Assembly (NCBI GenBank): GCA_027307235.1
Contig: DAHUXH010000013.1
Coordinates: 280,717 to 344,716 of the forward strand
Length of the DNA stretch: 64,000 nucleotides
Reading direction: 5' to 3'
Source of the DNA: Vulcanimicrobiota bacterium
GTDB lineage: Bacteria > Vulcanimicrobiota > Vulcanimicrobiia > Vulcanimicrobiales > Vulcanimicrobiaceae
Shown here: piece after piece, positions 1 to 9,363 of the stretch
Numbering within the stretch: position 1 is the first letter of the stretch
Layout: every line of letters begins with the position of its first letter
The notes under the pieces: generated by a model
Told to the model about the DNA's origin: nothing
What the model saw: only the letters and a program-made list of their open reading frames with translations
Database searches by the model: none
Made by a program: the position numbers and the translations under genes

Positions 1-1
1 C

Positions 2-1066
<1,065 letters not shown>

Positions 1067-1087
1067 CACTCACGCGTTGCAAACGCG

Positions 1088-1119
1088 AAGAGACCCGGTC
1101 GAAAGACCGGGTCTCTTTA
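1088..1119. terminator. Rho-independent terminator after rpoB, possibly bidirectional
   Basis: A perfect 11-bp stem (GAGACCCGGTC / GACCGGGTCTC) closes a GAAA tetraloop and is followed by TTTAT. It lies 22 nt after the rpoB stop codon and just beyond the stop of the convergent LuxR gene, so it can end transcription from both sides. Confidence 0.9.
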
Positions 1120-2673
1120 TTGCAGCAAGCCGAGTCGTGACGCGGCGACGAGGAGTTGGGAGCGGTTCTTCACCCCGAACTTCCGATGGATCGACCGGAT
1201 GTGATTGCGGATGGTGTTCGGCTTGGTACCCAGTCGCGCCGCCGTATCTTCAATCGAACCGCCCGCACACAGGACCTCAAACACGTTGCGCTCCGTGGGC
1301 GTCAGCACGTTCAAGCTCGGCGTGCGCGCCCGCAGTTGCTTCCGCTCGACTTCCACAGCGATAAACGATCGCGGGTAATCGCGGATCTTCTCAGCAGCCT
1401 CGGCGAGCCATCGATCACCGCCGCCGCAGGCGTGCATGATCAGCGCCGCGCGAGCGGCGCGCCAGTTGAAGCGCAGACGCCTAAAAATCTCGAATGCGGC
1501 GCTCGCGTGGCTCAACGCGCGATGCGAGTTCCCGAGGCTCTGCTCGATCGCGGCGCGCGCATAGTGTTCCATTCCAAGCAGCCGCTTCGTATGGCGAAAG
1601 CCAGAGCTTTCCGGAATGCGATCCCGCACGGCGAAGTAGTGATCGAGGTGCTCGCGGGCGCGATGCGGATCGACCCGTGCGAAGAGTTCGGCCGCGAGCA
1701 AGAGCGCGACGACCTCCTCATTCTGCGTTTGGCTCCAGTCTAGCGAACGAATCAAATCATCCGCATCGAGCAGCTCCGCCTGCGCGGTGGAAGCTTCGCC
1801 GGTCGCAAACGCCATCATCGCATGGTCGAGCCGCGACAACACCAACCAAAACTTCGACGGAGCAAGCTCCTTCGACCGATTGACCGAGCGAATGCCATGA
1901 ATGTAATCGCCCTGCATCGCGACCGCCCATCCCAGTGCTCGAAACGTCTGGAATTCTTCGAGATGGCTGTCATGCGGCCATGGAAAATTCCGCGCAAGCG
2001 CTACCGCGAAGTCGGTCGCCTGCGGAATAAAGACCTCGCGGCATACGCCAGCGAGTGCATGTAATGCCTTGTACATGACGCCGAGATCGGGCACCGACGC
2101 CTGCTGCATCGTCGTCAGGCCCTTGACGAGAAGGTCACCTTGAGCTGTGAACCGATCGTTTGAAGCCGCGATCCACGAGTGTAGAATGAGAGCCTTTGTT
2201 TCAGCGACGGGATCTTCAGTATCCATGTGGCGCAGCAGGTCCTGCGCGCGCTGCGCCTGCCCGGCTCTCCAGGCGCAGAGTGCTCGCGTATACTGCACCT
2301 CGGTTTGCAGATCGTCGGATTGGGCGCGGAGACTAGCGTTTGAAATGCGCGACAGAGCCTCTTGGGCCGCTGCCGTGTCGCCCTGGCCGCTCGATGCCAA
2401 CGCGAGCAACATAAGCGATTCGATTCGTTCCGCTGGTGTGACAAAGTGCGGCGTGCCTGCCGCAATCATTTGACCAGCACGGTCGAACTGGCCGGACCAA
2501 TAGGCAGCCGTTGCCGCAGTAAGAAATCGCTCCGCTGACGGCGGTAAGCCGTCGCATACTTTCAGGCACTGGGCATACGCCCCGGCGTGTACTAATGCGC
2601 GCGCGTAGACGAGTTCGGCGTGGTGAGATGGCGGAGCACCTCGAGCGTTCTTTCTCTCCGGGGTGTGCGCCAT
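1117..2673 (-). CDS. LuxR-type transcriptional regulator with helical (TPR-like) repeats, no ATPase domain
   Basis: The 518-residue protein ends in a LuxR/GerE helix-turn-helix (about residues 455-518; TPTERNVFEVLCAGGS, then ARLGTKPNTIRNHIRSIHRK and FGVKNRSQLLVAASRLGL). Residues from about 20 to 450 are Ala/Leu/Arg-rich helical pairs resembling TPR repeats. There is no P-loop and no receiver domain. The start is supported by AGGTGAG just upstream of the ATG. It lies 66 nt downstream of the small peptide gene 2740-2949 on the same strand and is probably co-transcribed with it. TPR-plus-HTH proteins often bind peptides or protein partners (for example PlcR, NprR and Rgg), so the neighbouring peptide is a plausible ligand. 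That link is inference. Confidence 0.85.
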   Translation of the reverse strand: MAHTPERKNARGAPPSHHAELVYARALVHAGAYAQCLKVCDGLPPSAERFLTAATAAYWSGQFDRAGQMIAAGTPHFVTPAERIESLMLLALASSGQGDTAAAQEALSRISNASLRAQSDDLQTEVQYTRALCAWRAGQAQRAQDLLRHMDTEDPVAETKALILHSWIAASNDRFTAQGDLLVKGLTTMQQASVPDLGVMYKALHALAGVCREVFIPQATDFAVALARNFPWPHDSHLEEFQTFRALGWAVAMQGDYIHGIRSVNRSKELAPSKFWLVLSRLDHAMMAFATGEASTAQAELLDADDLIRSLDWSQTQNEEVVALLLAAELFARVDPHRAREHLDHYFAVRDRIPESSGFRHTKRLLGMEHYARAAIEQSLGNSHRALSHASAAFEIFRRLRFNWRAARAALIMHACGGGDRWLAEAAEKIRDYPRSFIAVEVERKQLRARTPSLNVLTPTERNVFEVLCAGGSIEDTAARLGTKPNTIRNHIRSIHRKFGVKNRSQLLVAASRLGLLQ

Positions 2674-2739
2674 CTCACCTCTCTGTTATAGCGAACGCGG
2701 GTGCGCTTGAACGTCTTCCTAATGACCCGCTAGGGTCAG

Positions 2740-2949
2740 CTACATCGGGCCACCCGAGGTGTCACTGCTCGGAGGTGGCGTGGGTGCCGTTGCCGCGAGC
2801 GGCGGGCGTACTCCTGCCATGGGACCGCCCGAACTGTCGCCGATGGGAACCGGCGTGGATGCGACAGCGGGATGAACGCCTCCCATCGGGCCACCCGATG
2901 TGTCGAGAAACGACGACATTCCGGCGATAAGGAGAAGAACGTAGAGCAT
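2740..2949 (-). CDS. Small peptide precursor with three SGGPM repeats
   Basis: The 69-residue protein has a hydrophobic N-terminus (MLYVLLLIAGMSS) followed by three copies of a short motif: LDTSGGPM, GDSSGGPM and, at the very C-terminus, SDTSGGPM. The repeats are separated by Pro/Ala/Val-rich spacers (GGVHPAVASTPVPI and AGVRPPLAATAPTPPPS). The motif copies use partly different codons (for example GGT GGC CCG versus GGC GGT CCC), so the peptide appears to be maintained by selection. AAAAGGAGT sits 7-8 nt upstream of this ATG; a longer in-frame start at 2970 has no such site. I know no family for it. The layout (export-like N-terminus plus repeated short units) resembles a multi-copy peptide-signal precursor. 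It precedes a LuxR regulator gene. Confidence 0.75.
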   Translation of the reverse strand: MLYVLLLIAGMSSFLDTSGGPMGGVHPAVASTPVPIGDSSGGPMAGVRPPLAATAPTPPPSSDTSGGPM

Positions 2950-2979
2950 CGTGAAGACTCCTTTTTGCAAAGTGCAGAA

Positions 2980-2999
2980 TATAGTCGGTAACGACTATA
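2980..2999. promoter_or_regulatory. Perfect dyad (operator-like) between the peptide operon and a divergent HD-GYP-like gene
   Basis: The sequence TATAGTCG-GTAA-CGACTATA has 8-bp perfect arms and lies 31 nt upstream of the peptide start codon. On the minus strand its end overlaps TATATT, a possible -10 box for the peptide operon. The size and place suit a dimeric regulator such as a LuxR protein. No binding is shown. Confidence 0.55.
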
Positions 3000-3139
3000 C
3001 CCTAGGCTTACCACAGAGCATGGCGCCGGACCTTATGAAAGCCGACCCGAATCGCGTGTTGCGCGGTACCGTATCGTCGGTTTCGCGTACAGGATTTTAG
3101 GGCTGCGCCGGCACTGCAGGGGATTGCTATGCTGCACCT

Positions 3140-3637
3140 GTGGCGGGATGTTCCAATGTGGCGAGCGATGATGGCGAGGCGGCCTGCGAGGCTCTCATCG
3201 AGAGGGCGATCGACGTGCTGCTCGCCGAGGCGACGGGCGGCGATGTCTGGCAACGTCAGCACCTCCGGCGAACCGGCGAGTTTGCCAAGCGGATCGCCGA
3301 AGAACTCGATGGAGCTTTCTCCGCGCAGTTCATCCGCAGATGCGCGCTTCTGTCCGGCATACCACCCCGCGTGCTGAACCTCATACCGGAATTACGCGGG
3401 TTCGCTCGCGTGGTCGCCTACTGTCAGGAGCCCGAAGCAACCCCTTCCGGCGACCCGCTGCTGATCATCACGCGCGCGATCGTCGAAGTATCCGACGCCT
3501 TCGACCGCATGATCGATGACCAAGATCACCGCTCACGATTCACGCCAGCCGCTGCCCTCGATGCTCTCTACGCCCATCCGCGCTACTCACGTGCCATCGT
3601 CGAAGCCCTCGCACACGCTCTCCACGGCACGCCATAA
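3140..3637 (+). CDS. Degenerate HD-GYP-like domain protein (catalytic residues lost)
   Basis: The 165-residue protein lines up with the HD-GYP protein at 23490-24473: HLRRTGEFAKRIAEEL matches HSRATAEWARRL, and RAIVEVSDAFDRMIDDQDHR matches ARIIAVADAFHAMISERPHR, followed by the closing helices. The HD pair is missing (RRCALLSGIPP where the active protein has RCAILHDLGK), and the GYP segment is absent, so it should not hydrolyse c-di-GMP. It may act as a binding or regulatory domain. The GTG start at 3140 is uncertain, because no good ribosome site precedes it and GTG 3158 is an alternative. It is divergent from the peptide/LuxR pair. Confidence 0.6.
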   Translation: MAGCSNVASDDGEAACEALIERAIDVLLAEATGGDVWQRQHLRRTGEFAKRIAEELDGAFSAQFIRRCALLSGIPPRVLNLIPELRGFARVVAYCQEPEATPSGDPLLIITRAIVEVSDAFDRMIDDQDHRSRFTPAAALDALYAHPRYSRAIVEALAHALHGTP

Positions 3638-3787
3638 ATCAGACCTGCGTTTGGTCGTTTTCGTTGGTGCGAACGAGGCGCGACTGCTAAAGCAAGCCGG
3701 TCCTCGGCGTTACGTTGTTCTTGGGCTGTGACGGTGATACCATTCGCTTCACTGGGTGTTTCATTGAGAACTCAGGAGGTTAAGAAC

Positions 3788-4162
3788 ATGCCCAAAGTCG
3801 CGACCCCCACTGCGGAACGCAAGTCGTTCAGTGCCGCTGATGAAGTGCGTAAGTTCCAAAACGGAAAAATGGAAATCGTTCACATCGGCAACACCGAAGT
3901 CGGACTAGCGACGTTCTTGCCTGGTTGGAAATGGTCGAATGACGTGAAGCCGATCGCGCAGACATCGAGTTGCCAGGCACCGCATTTGGGTTACGTGATC
4001 AGCGGACACATGCATCTCGTGACCGACGACGGCGTGAAAGTCGATTACGGCCCGGGCGATGCGATGTACGTTGCTCCCGGACACGATGCGTGGGTCACCG
4101 GCAACGAGCCGTGCGTCATTTTTGACGTAACCTCACCGCCGGTCTACGCCAAGCGCAAATAA
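3788..4162 (+). CDS. Cupin-domain protein
   Basis: The 124-residue protein is a single small beta-barrel of the cupin family. Visible cupin features are the motif around HLGYVISGHMHLVTDDG, the following glycine turn DYGPGDAMYVAPGHDAWV and the closing strand PCVIFDVTSP. The start is set by a strong ribosome site (AGGAGGT, 7 nt upstream of ATG 3788); the longer in-frame reading from 3728 lacks one. Small cupins bind metals or small ligands or act as sensors, and the substrate cannot be read from the sequence. It converges on the helicase gene, whose stop lies 6 nt away. Confidence 0.8.
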   Translation: MPKVATPTAERKSFSAADEVRKFQNGKMEIVHIGNTEVGLATFLPGWKWSNDVKPIAQTSSCQAPHLGYVISGHMHLVTDDGVKVDYGPGDAMYVAPGHDAWVTGNEPCVIFDVTSPPVYAKRK

Positions 4163-4168
4163 CGAACG

Positions 4169-7100
4169 TTACGATACGGAGGCGAACGCGGCGGCGCGGG
4201 GGCCGGGGAGGATCACGCCGTCGAGTTGCAGCGGGTCGGAGGTTCCAAGCGTAATCGTGCTGCCGTCGTCTCCCAGGCGCCGTGCCGCACGGAGCGCTTC
4301 GATTGCTTCGGGCAATGCGAATTGCTCGCCGACGAATCCGGCGACGAAGCGGCCGCCGCGAATCTCGCCGCGCGCTTCCATTCGGCGCAGCACCGCAAGC
4401 AGTTCACGCCAGGGTGGAGCCAGGGTTTCGCGGGCGGTGACATCGCGCAAAAGCACGCCCCACCGATCGAGTAATCGCCGCGCGAACAGTTCGGGATCGA
4501 TGCGGTCGGTGGCCGACGTTAGTCGCGTCCATCGGCCGCTCGACGAACGCGGCCGCGCGCGCAATCCCTTTTCACCGAGCCTGCGCTTCGCATCGATCAA
4601 CGAACGCAGCGCATCGAAACCGTCGGCGGTCACGAGTCCGGCGGCGACAAGCTGCCACAGCGCTTCCTCGACTTCGCTCGGCAATCGCTTGGTGCCGCGA
4701 ACGATGTCGGCGAAGAACGGCGCTCCGCGCAGTTCGATCTCAGCCAGCACATCACGCGCCGCGTGCGAGAGAGCGGCTGCATCGAACTCGTTGCGCACGA
4801 CGAGCGCATCGGCGCTGGCGCGTGCAAACAACGCGATCGGCGCCAGTTTCGTCGGACGCACGCGGCGTTTACGTTCGTCCTCGCTTGGCGTGAGCGCGGG
4901 ATGTTCTGAGATGCGCCCCCACATCACCTCGCCCGAGTAACACAGCCGGTCGAGGAACTCCGGCCGGTAGCCGGCCACGCGCGCGGGCAGAATGGAACCT
5001 TCCCAAGCCGCGGCGGGAATCTCGTAGCCTTCGAGTTGGCGGATGATCTGCAGCGTGCCGTCGATACCGTGCAAGCGCGATGCCGGCGCGACGTGTTGCC
5101 AACGCTGCAAGAAACGTACGTACTCGGCGCTGGTGACGGGTTCGATCTCGCGGCGCAGTTGCCCGAGCGTCAAGCGGTGAATGCGCGCGAGCACGCGACG
5201 GTTGCACCACTCCTCGGTATCACCGCCGCGGAAGCGGCCGCGCAGGAGTTGTCCTTCGGTTTCGAGCCGGATCAGCGCGCTCTCGATCGTCGCGGCGTCG
5301 GTGATAAAGCGTTCCGCTAGTTCGGGTATCGTCGCAGGGCCGGTCGATTCCATCCATCCGCGCAATACCTCCGCGAGCGCCGCGTCGCGCTGTCCCGGCA
5401 CGTTCTGCGCGGGAACCGCGCCAATCTCCGGCTCAATGCGCGTGTCCGGAAAGGCGGCGCGAGCGAGGTCGAGACGCTCGGCGCATGTCCAGAAGCGCGC
5501 GTCGCCGGCGATCACGGTGGTCGCGCGTCGCGCTTGGACCAACTCGGTGTACCACGTGTGCCAATCCGGCTGCTCAGGCAGCACGACGAGCGTCGAGAGC
5601 GCATCGTGCAACTCGTCGGCGTTGCGCACGACCGGCCACGATTCGTCGGCAACCTCGGCGATGACCGCCTGGTCGAGAATACCCGCGCCGTCGAGGTCGT
5701 CGCGCATCGCGCGGCGCAACTGCACGGCGCGCGCGCGACGCTCTTCCAGCGGCGCGTCGTCGAGAAAAGCGAACGGGTTGGAGTTGAGTATCTCGTGGCA
5801 GAAGGCCGACGGTTCCGGCGTGTCGACCGCGACGGTGCGAATCTCATTGCGTTCCAGCGCACGCAAGATGTTGAGCAGGCCGTCGAGGTCCATCGCCTCG
5901 TGCAAGCAGTTGCCGATCGTTTCGCGCACGAGCACGTGGTCGGGAATGCGAATCGGACCGGTGAGATTCTCGGCGCACGCGGCCTGGTCGGGGAAGACCG
6001 AGGCCAATAAATCGTCCGAGCGCATGCGCAGCAACTGCGGCGGAACCTTGCGCCCGCCGTTCATGCGCAGAATGGCGAGCGACCGCATCGCGTTCCAGCG
6101 CCACCGCGCGGCGAACATCGGCGCGGGCAGCAGCGCTTGCGTGAGCGTATACTCGGCGCTCGCCGACTTGACGAACTCGAAGACGATCTCGAGGGGGAAT
6201 GCATGCTGATCGGTCAGCGAAAGCAGCACGCCGTTGTCGGTCGCAGCCGCTTGCAACTCCAGATTGAACGAGCGGCAGAAGCGCTTGCGTAACGCTAGTC
6301 CCCACGCACGGTTGATGCGCGCGCCGAACGGCGTGTGCAAGATCAACTGCATGCCGCCGCCTTCATCGAAGAAGCGTTCGGCGACGATGGTCGTGTCGGT
6401 GGGTACCACGCCGAGGACGGCTTTGCCCGCGCGTACGTACGCGACGGCCTGCTCCGCGCCCGCCCGATCCACGCCGCAGGTTTCGAGCAGCAGAGCGATC
6501 GCATCCGCGTCGTCGCGCGTGTCGATGTCCGCACGCAGGGCGCAGACCTCGTGCGAGAGTTCGCGCGTGCGGCCGAGTCCCTCGCCGTTCCAAAACGGGA
6601 TGGTCGGCGGCGCGCCGTGCGCATCTTCGACACGGACGACACCGGCCTCGATGCGCCGGATCTTCCAGGAGTTGGTGCCGAGCAAGAAGATGTTGCCCGC
6701 CATGCTCTCGATCGCGAAGTCTTCGTCCAGCGTCCCGACGATGTGCCCTTCGGGCTCGACGACGACATTGTAATACGCGGTGTCGGGGATCGCGCCGCCG
6801 CAGGTGATCGCTGCGATGCGCGCGGAACGGCGGGCGCGGATGCGTCCGTTGACGCGATCGTAGTGGAGATACGTTCCGCTGCGGCCGCGTGAGGTTGCGA
6901 CACCGTCGGCGAGCAGGGAAAGCACGTCGTCGAAATCACGCCGTTCGAGCGTGCGGTAGGGATAGGCGCTGCGCACCAGTGCGAACAACGACTCGACGTC
7001 CCATTCGTGCGCGGCGCAGGCTGCGACGATCTGCTGCGCGAGAATGTCGAGCGGCGCGGCCGGAATCGTGATGGCATCCATTGCTCCGGTACGAATTGCG

Positions 7101-8263
7101 CGCACGAGCGCCGCACATTCGAGCAAGTCGTCGCGCGTGGTCACGAACAGCTTGCCTTCGGGCCGCGCGCCGATCCAGTGGCCGGAGCGGCCGATACGCT
7201 GCAACGCGACGGCGATCGAGCGCGGCGAGCCGAGTTGCACGACCAGATCGACGCTGCCGATGTCGATGCCGAGTTCGAGCGACGCCGTAGCGACGACGGC
7301 GCGCACCTCGCCGTTTTTCAGGCGGTGTTCGGCATCGAAGCGTATCTCGCGCGAAAGACTGCCGTGATGCGGAAGCACGATCCCTTCGCCCAGACGCTCG
7401 GTCAGCGCGAAGGCCACACGTTCGCTCATGCGCCGCGTGCTCACGAAGACGAGCGTCGTGCGATGCGTGCGAATCAACTCGGCGACCCGATCGTAGATGT
7501 CGGCCCACATCTCGCTGCTCGCCACCGGGCCCAGTTCATCGCGCGGCACTTCCACGGAGAGCGTCATCGCGCGGCGGCTGCCGACATCGACGATGCGCGT
7601 GCGAGGGCTCAAGAAACGCGCCACCTCGTCGAGCGGGCTGACCGTCGCCGAGAGGCCGATCCGTTGCGGCGCGCGCCCGGTCTGCGCGCGCACCAGATGA
7701 TCGAGGCGCGCCAGTGTCAGCGCTAGGTGAGAACCGCGTTTGTCGTCGGCGATGGCGTGAATTTCATCGACGATGACCGTCGTCACGCGCTCGAAGAGCC
7801 TTCGCGACTTCTCGGCCGTCAGCAGAATGTAGAGCGACTCGGGCGTTGTGACGAGAATGTGCGGCGGCGTGCGTAACATCGCCGCGCGCTCGGAGGCCTT
7901 CGTGTCGCCGGTGCGGACGGCGGTGCGAATCGGTGAGAGCCCAAGCCCGCGCTCTTGCGCGAGCGCGAGCAGCTCACGCAGCGGCGTTTCGAGGTTCTTG
8001 CGAACGTCGTTGGTCAGCGCCTTCAGCGGAGAGACGTAGACGACCAGTGTCTGTTCGGGAAGCGTGCCGTCGGCGGCGCGCCGGACCAACTGGTCGAGGC
8101 AGATCGAGAACGCGGCCAGCGTCTTCCCCGAGCCCGTCGGGGCACAGATCAGGACATCCTCGCCCGCCGCAATGAGGGGCCAGCCTTGGAGTTGTGGCTC
8201 GGTCGGCTGCGAGAAGCGCTCGCCAAACCAATCCCGAACGAGCGGAGAGAACGTCTCCATCAC
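4169..8263 (-). CDS. lhr: Lhr-type superfamily 2 DNA helicase, long form
   Basis: The 1364-residue ATP-dependent helicase has motif I APTGSGKT (41-48), the DEIH box (166-169), motif III SAT (205-207) and motif VI QRIGRSGH (355-362). Two RecA folds are followed by the winged-helix and Lhr-specific regions and a long C-terminal part, as in long bacterial Lhr proteins (E. coli Lhr is about 1540 residues). Lhr is an RNA:DNA-hybrid-unwinding repair helicase. The start reads GTG ATG, so translation may begin at 8263 or at the ATG at 8260. It stands alone and is convergent with the cupin gene. Confidence 0.92.
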   Translation of the reverse strand: MMETFSPLVRDWFGERFSQPTEPQLQGWPLIAAGEDVLICAPTGSGKTLAAFSICLDQLVRRAADGTLPEQTLVVYVSPLKALTNDVRKNLETPLRELLALAQERGLGLSPIRTAVRTGDTKASERAAMLRTPPHILVTTPESLYILLTAEKSRRLFERVTTVIVDEIHAIADDKRGSHLALTLARLDHLVRAQTGRAPQRIGLSATVSPLDEVARFLSPRTRIVDVGSRRAMTLSVEVPRDELGPVASSEMWADIYDRVAELIRTHRTTLVFVSTRRMSERVAFALTERLGEGIVLPHHGSLSREIRFDAEHRLKNGEVRAVVATASLELGIDIGSVDLVVQLGSPRSIAVALQRIGRSGHWIGARPEGKLFVTTRDDLLECAALVRAIRTGAMDAITIPAAPLDILAQQIVAACAAHEWDVESLFALVRSAYPYRTLERRDFDDVLSLLADGVATSRGRSGTYLHYDRVNGRIRARRSARIAAITCGGAIPDTAYYNVVVEPEGHIVGTLDEDFAIESMAGNIFLLGTNSWKIRRIEAGVVRVEDAHGAPPTIPFWNGEGLGRTRELSHEVCALRADIDTRDDADAIALLLETCGVDRAGAEQAVAYVRAGKAVLGVVPTDTTIVAERFFDEGGGMQLILHTPFGARINRAWGLALRKRFCRSFNLELQAAATDNGVLLSLTDQHAFPLEIVFEFVKSASAEYTLTQALLPAPMFAARWRWNAMRSLAILRMNGGRKVPPQLLRMRSDDLLASVFPDQAACAENLTGPIRIPDHVLVRETIGNCLHEAMDLDGLLNILRALERNEIRTVAVDTPEPSAFCHEILNSNPFAFLDDAPLEERRARAVQLRRAMRDDLDGAGILDQAVIAEVADESWPVVRNADELHDALSTLVVLPEQPDWHTWYTELVQARRATTVIAGDARFWTCAERLDLARAAFPDTRIEPEIGAVPAQNVPGQRDAALAEVLRGWMESTGPATIPELAERFITDAATIESALIRLETEGQLLRGRFRGGDTEEWCNRRVLARIHRLTLGQLRREIEPVTSAEYVRFLQRWQHVAPASRLHGIDGTLQIIRQLEGYEIPAAAWEGSILPARVAGYRPEFLDRLCYSGEVMWGRISEHPALTPSEDERKRRVRPTKLAPIALFARASADALVVRNEFDAAALSHAARDVLAEIELRGAPFFADIVRGTKRLPSEVEEALWQLVAAGLVTADGFDALRSLIDAKRRLGEKGLRARPRSSSGRWTRLTSATDRIDPELFARRLLDRWGVLLRDVTARETLAPPWRELLAVLRRMEARGEIRGGRFVAGFVGEQFALPEAIEALRAARRLGDDGSTITLGTSDPLQLDGVILPGPRAAAFASVS

Positions 8264-8314
8264 GGCCCCTATCTTCGAAGCCGTGCCCCCGTCCTACTCT
8301 CGGCTGCTAGGAGC

Positions 8315-8425
8315 TTAGTGCCCCGCGCTTTGCCCGCGTGACGATTCGATCGCGCCGCCGAAAAAGAGCGCGAGGTTCATCAAGATACCGATCGTTGCAA
8401 CGAGGTACACAACTCCAGAACTCAT
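8315..8425 (-). CDS. Small single-span membrane protein (36 residues)
   Basis: The short ORF starts MSSGVVYLVATIGILMNLAL, continues FFGGAIESSRG and ends QSAGH. It has one hydrophobic span (about residues 5-24) and a polar tail. It sits between the helicase gene and the lipoprotein gene on the same strand. No clear ribosome site is visible, so it is only a candidate. Confidence 0.4.
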   Translation of the reverse strand: MSSGVVYLVATIGILMNLALFFGGAIESSRGQSAGH

Positions 8426-8439
8426 AGGCGCTACTATCG

Positions 8440-8808
8440 CTAGCTGCTCGGAAAAACCCTGTAAGCGGCGAGCTTGCCGTCCGCATCGACGCGGACGACG
8501 ACATTCATCGCACCGGTGTCGAAGTCGGCCCGGTAGGTGAACTCGTTCTTGACGGGATCGCTCGCGACCAGCGTGAGCCCCTTGTAGGCTCCAAGCGCGT
8601 GCATCTTGTCGGAGAGCGTTCCGATCTCAGCCCGCGTGATGCTGGCTTTGATCGCATCGTCGGCGTTGCCGACCACCGAGTCATAGTCGTTGGCGTAGAC
8701 CGCCTTCGTGGTGGTGTCGGCAAGCGTTTGCGCCGAACCGCCATCACCCGAACAGGCGGCGCACACCAGCGCGAGCGCAATGATCGCGCCGAGGCTCGTT
8801 GCGCGCAT
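8440..8808 (-). CDS. Small putative lipoprotein of unknown function
   Basis: The 122-residue protein has a signal sequence with a lipobox-like end (ALALVCAAC at residues 11-19, then SGDGG). The mature part is soluble and mixed alpha/beta, beginning with a helix-rich stretch (ADTTTKAVYANDYDSVVGNA) and ending in beta-like segments. It resembles small periplasmic DUF3887/NTF2-like lipoproteins, but only loosely. The stop of the next upstream gene (8812) is 3 nt from its ATG, so the two are co-transcribed. Confidence 0.65.
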   Translation of the reverse strand: MRATSLGAIIALALVCAACSGDGGSAQTLADTTTKAVYANDYDSVVGNADDAIKASITRAEIGTLSDKMHALGAYKGLTLVASDPVKNEFTYRADFDTGAMNVVVRVDADGKLAAYRVFPSS

Positions 8809-8811
8809 CGG

Positions 8812-9270
8812 TTACAGCGTCCCCCATCCGTAGGACGAGCCCGTGAATGCGACCTGCGCGCTCGGAGCGCTCGACGCAACGGTGCGCTGCGTCTCAGCTG
8901 GCTGCGCGGTGCGCACGCCGAGCGACGCTAACTGCGTGCGCTGCTGCACGACGATCCGATGCTGATACGCGACTTCGCGTTCGAGGTCTTGAGTCTCGGC
9001 CAATTGATTCTGGTAGGCGCGCTTCTCGGCGCTGTACGCGGTCCATGCGTCGTTGCGCTGCTGCGCCAAGCTTGCGTTGGCGGCGGCGTCCTCGGCGTAT
9101 TTCTGATGCACTTTCTTGTTGTGCTGGAGGATCAGGTAGGTCGCAGCTCCGATGCCCAGGATGATGTTGCGCGTGCTGGCTCTGCCGTCCGCGAGCACCG
9201 TTGCGCTCGGGACGAGTCCGGCGAGAAGGCCGGTCAGCGCGGTTGCGGCAAGTATGCGGGTGAACGTCAT
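8812..9270 (-). CDS. Exported coiled-coil protein of unknown function
   Basis: The 152-residue protein begins with a signal peptide (residues 1-28, cleavage probably after VLA in SATVLADG). A short hydrophobic segment (NIILGIGAATYLIL, about 35-48) follows, then a charged heptad-like helix (about 50-115, rich in Gln, Glu, Ala and Arg) and a Ser/Gly-rich C-terminus. A strong AGGAGG precedes the ATG. It forms a pair with the lipoprotein at 8440 and is divergent from the dehydrogenase at 9364. The function is unknown; the pattern suits a periplasmic or envelope structural protein. Confidence 0.7.
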   Translation of the reverse strand: MTFTRILAATALTGLLAGLVPSATVLADGRASTRNIILGIGAATYLILQHNKKVHQKYAEDAAANASLAQQRNDAWTAYSAEKRAYQNQLAETQDLEREVAYQHRIVVQQRTQLASLGVRTAQPAETQRTVASSAPSAQVAFTGSSYGWGTL

Positions 9271-9363
9271 GATTGCGATTCCTCCTAGATATGGGATGAA
9301 CGAATCGGTTGTTCCCCAGGTTTCGTTTTGCTAAACACCCGCTCGATTGGTGAAGGAAAAAAC

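Noticed and set aside
3129..3377. ORF of 82 codons overlapping the HD-GYP-like gene start
   Set aside because: It has a better ribosome spacing, but its composition is Arg-rich shadow; the other frame aligns to the HD-GYP fold.
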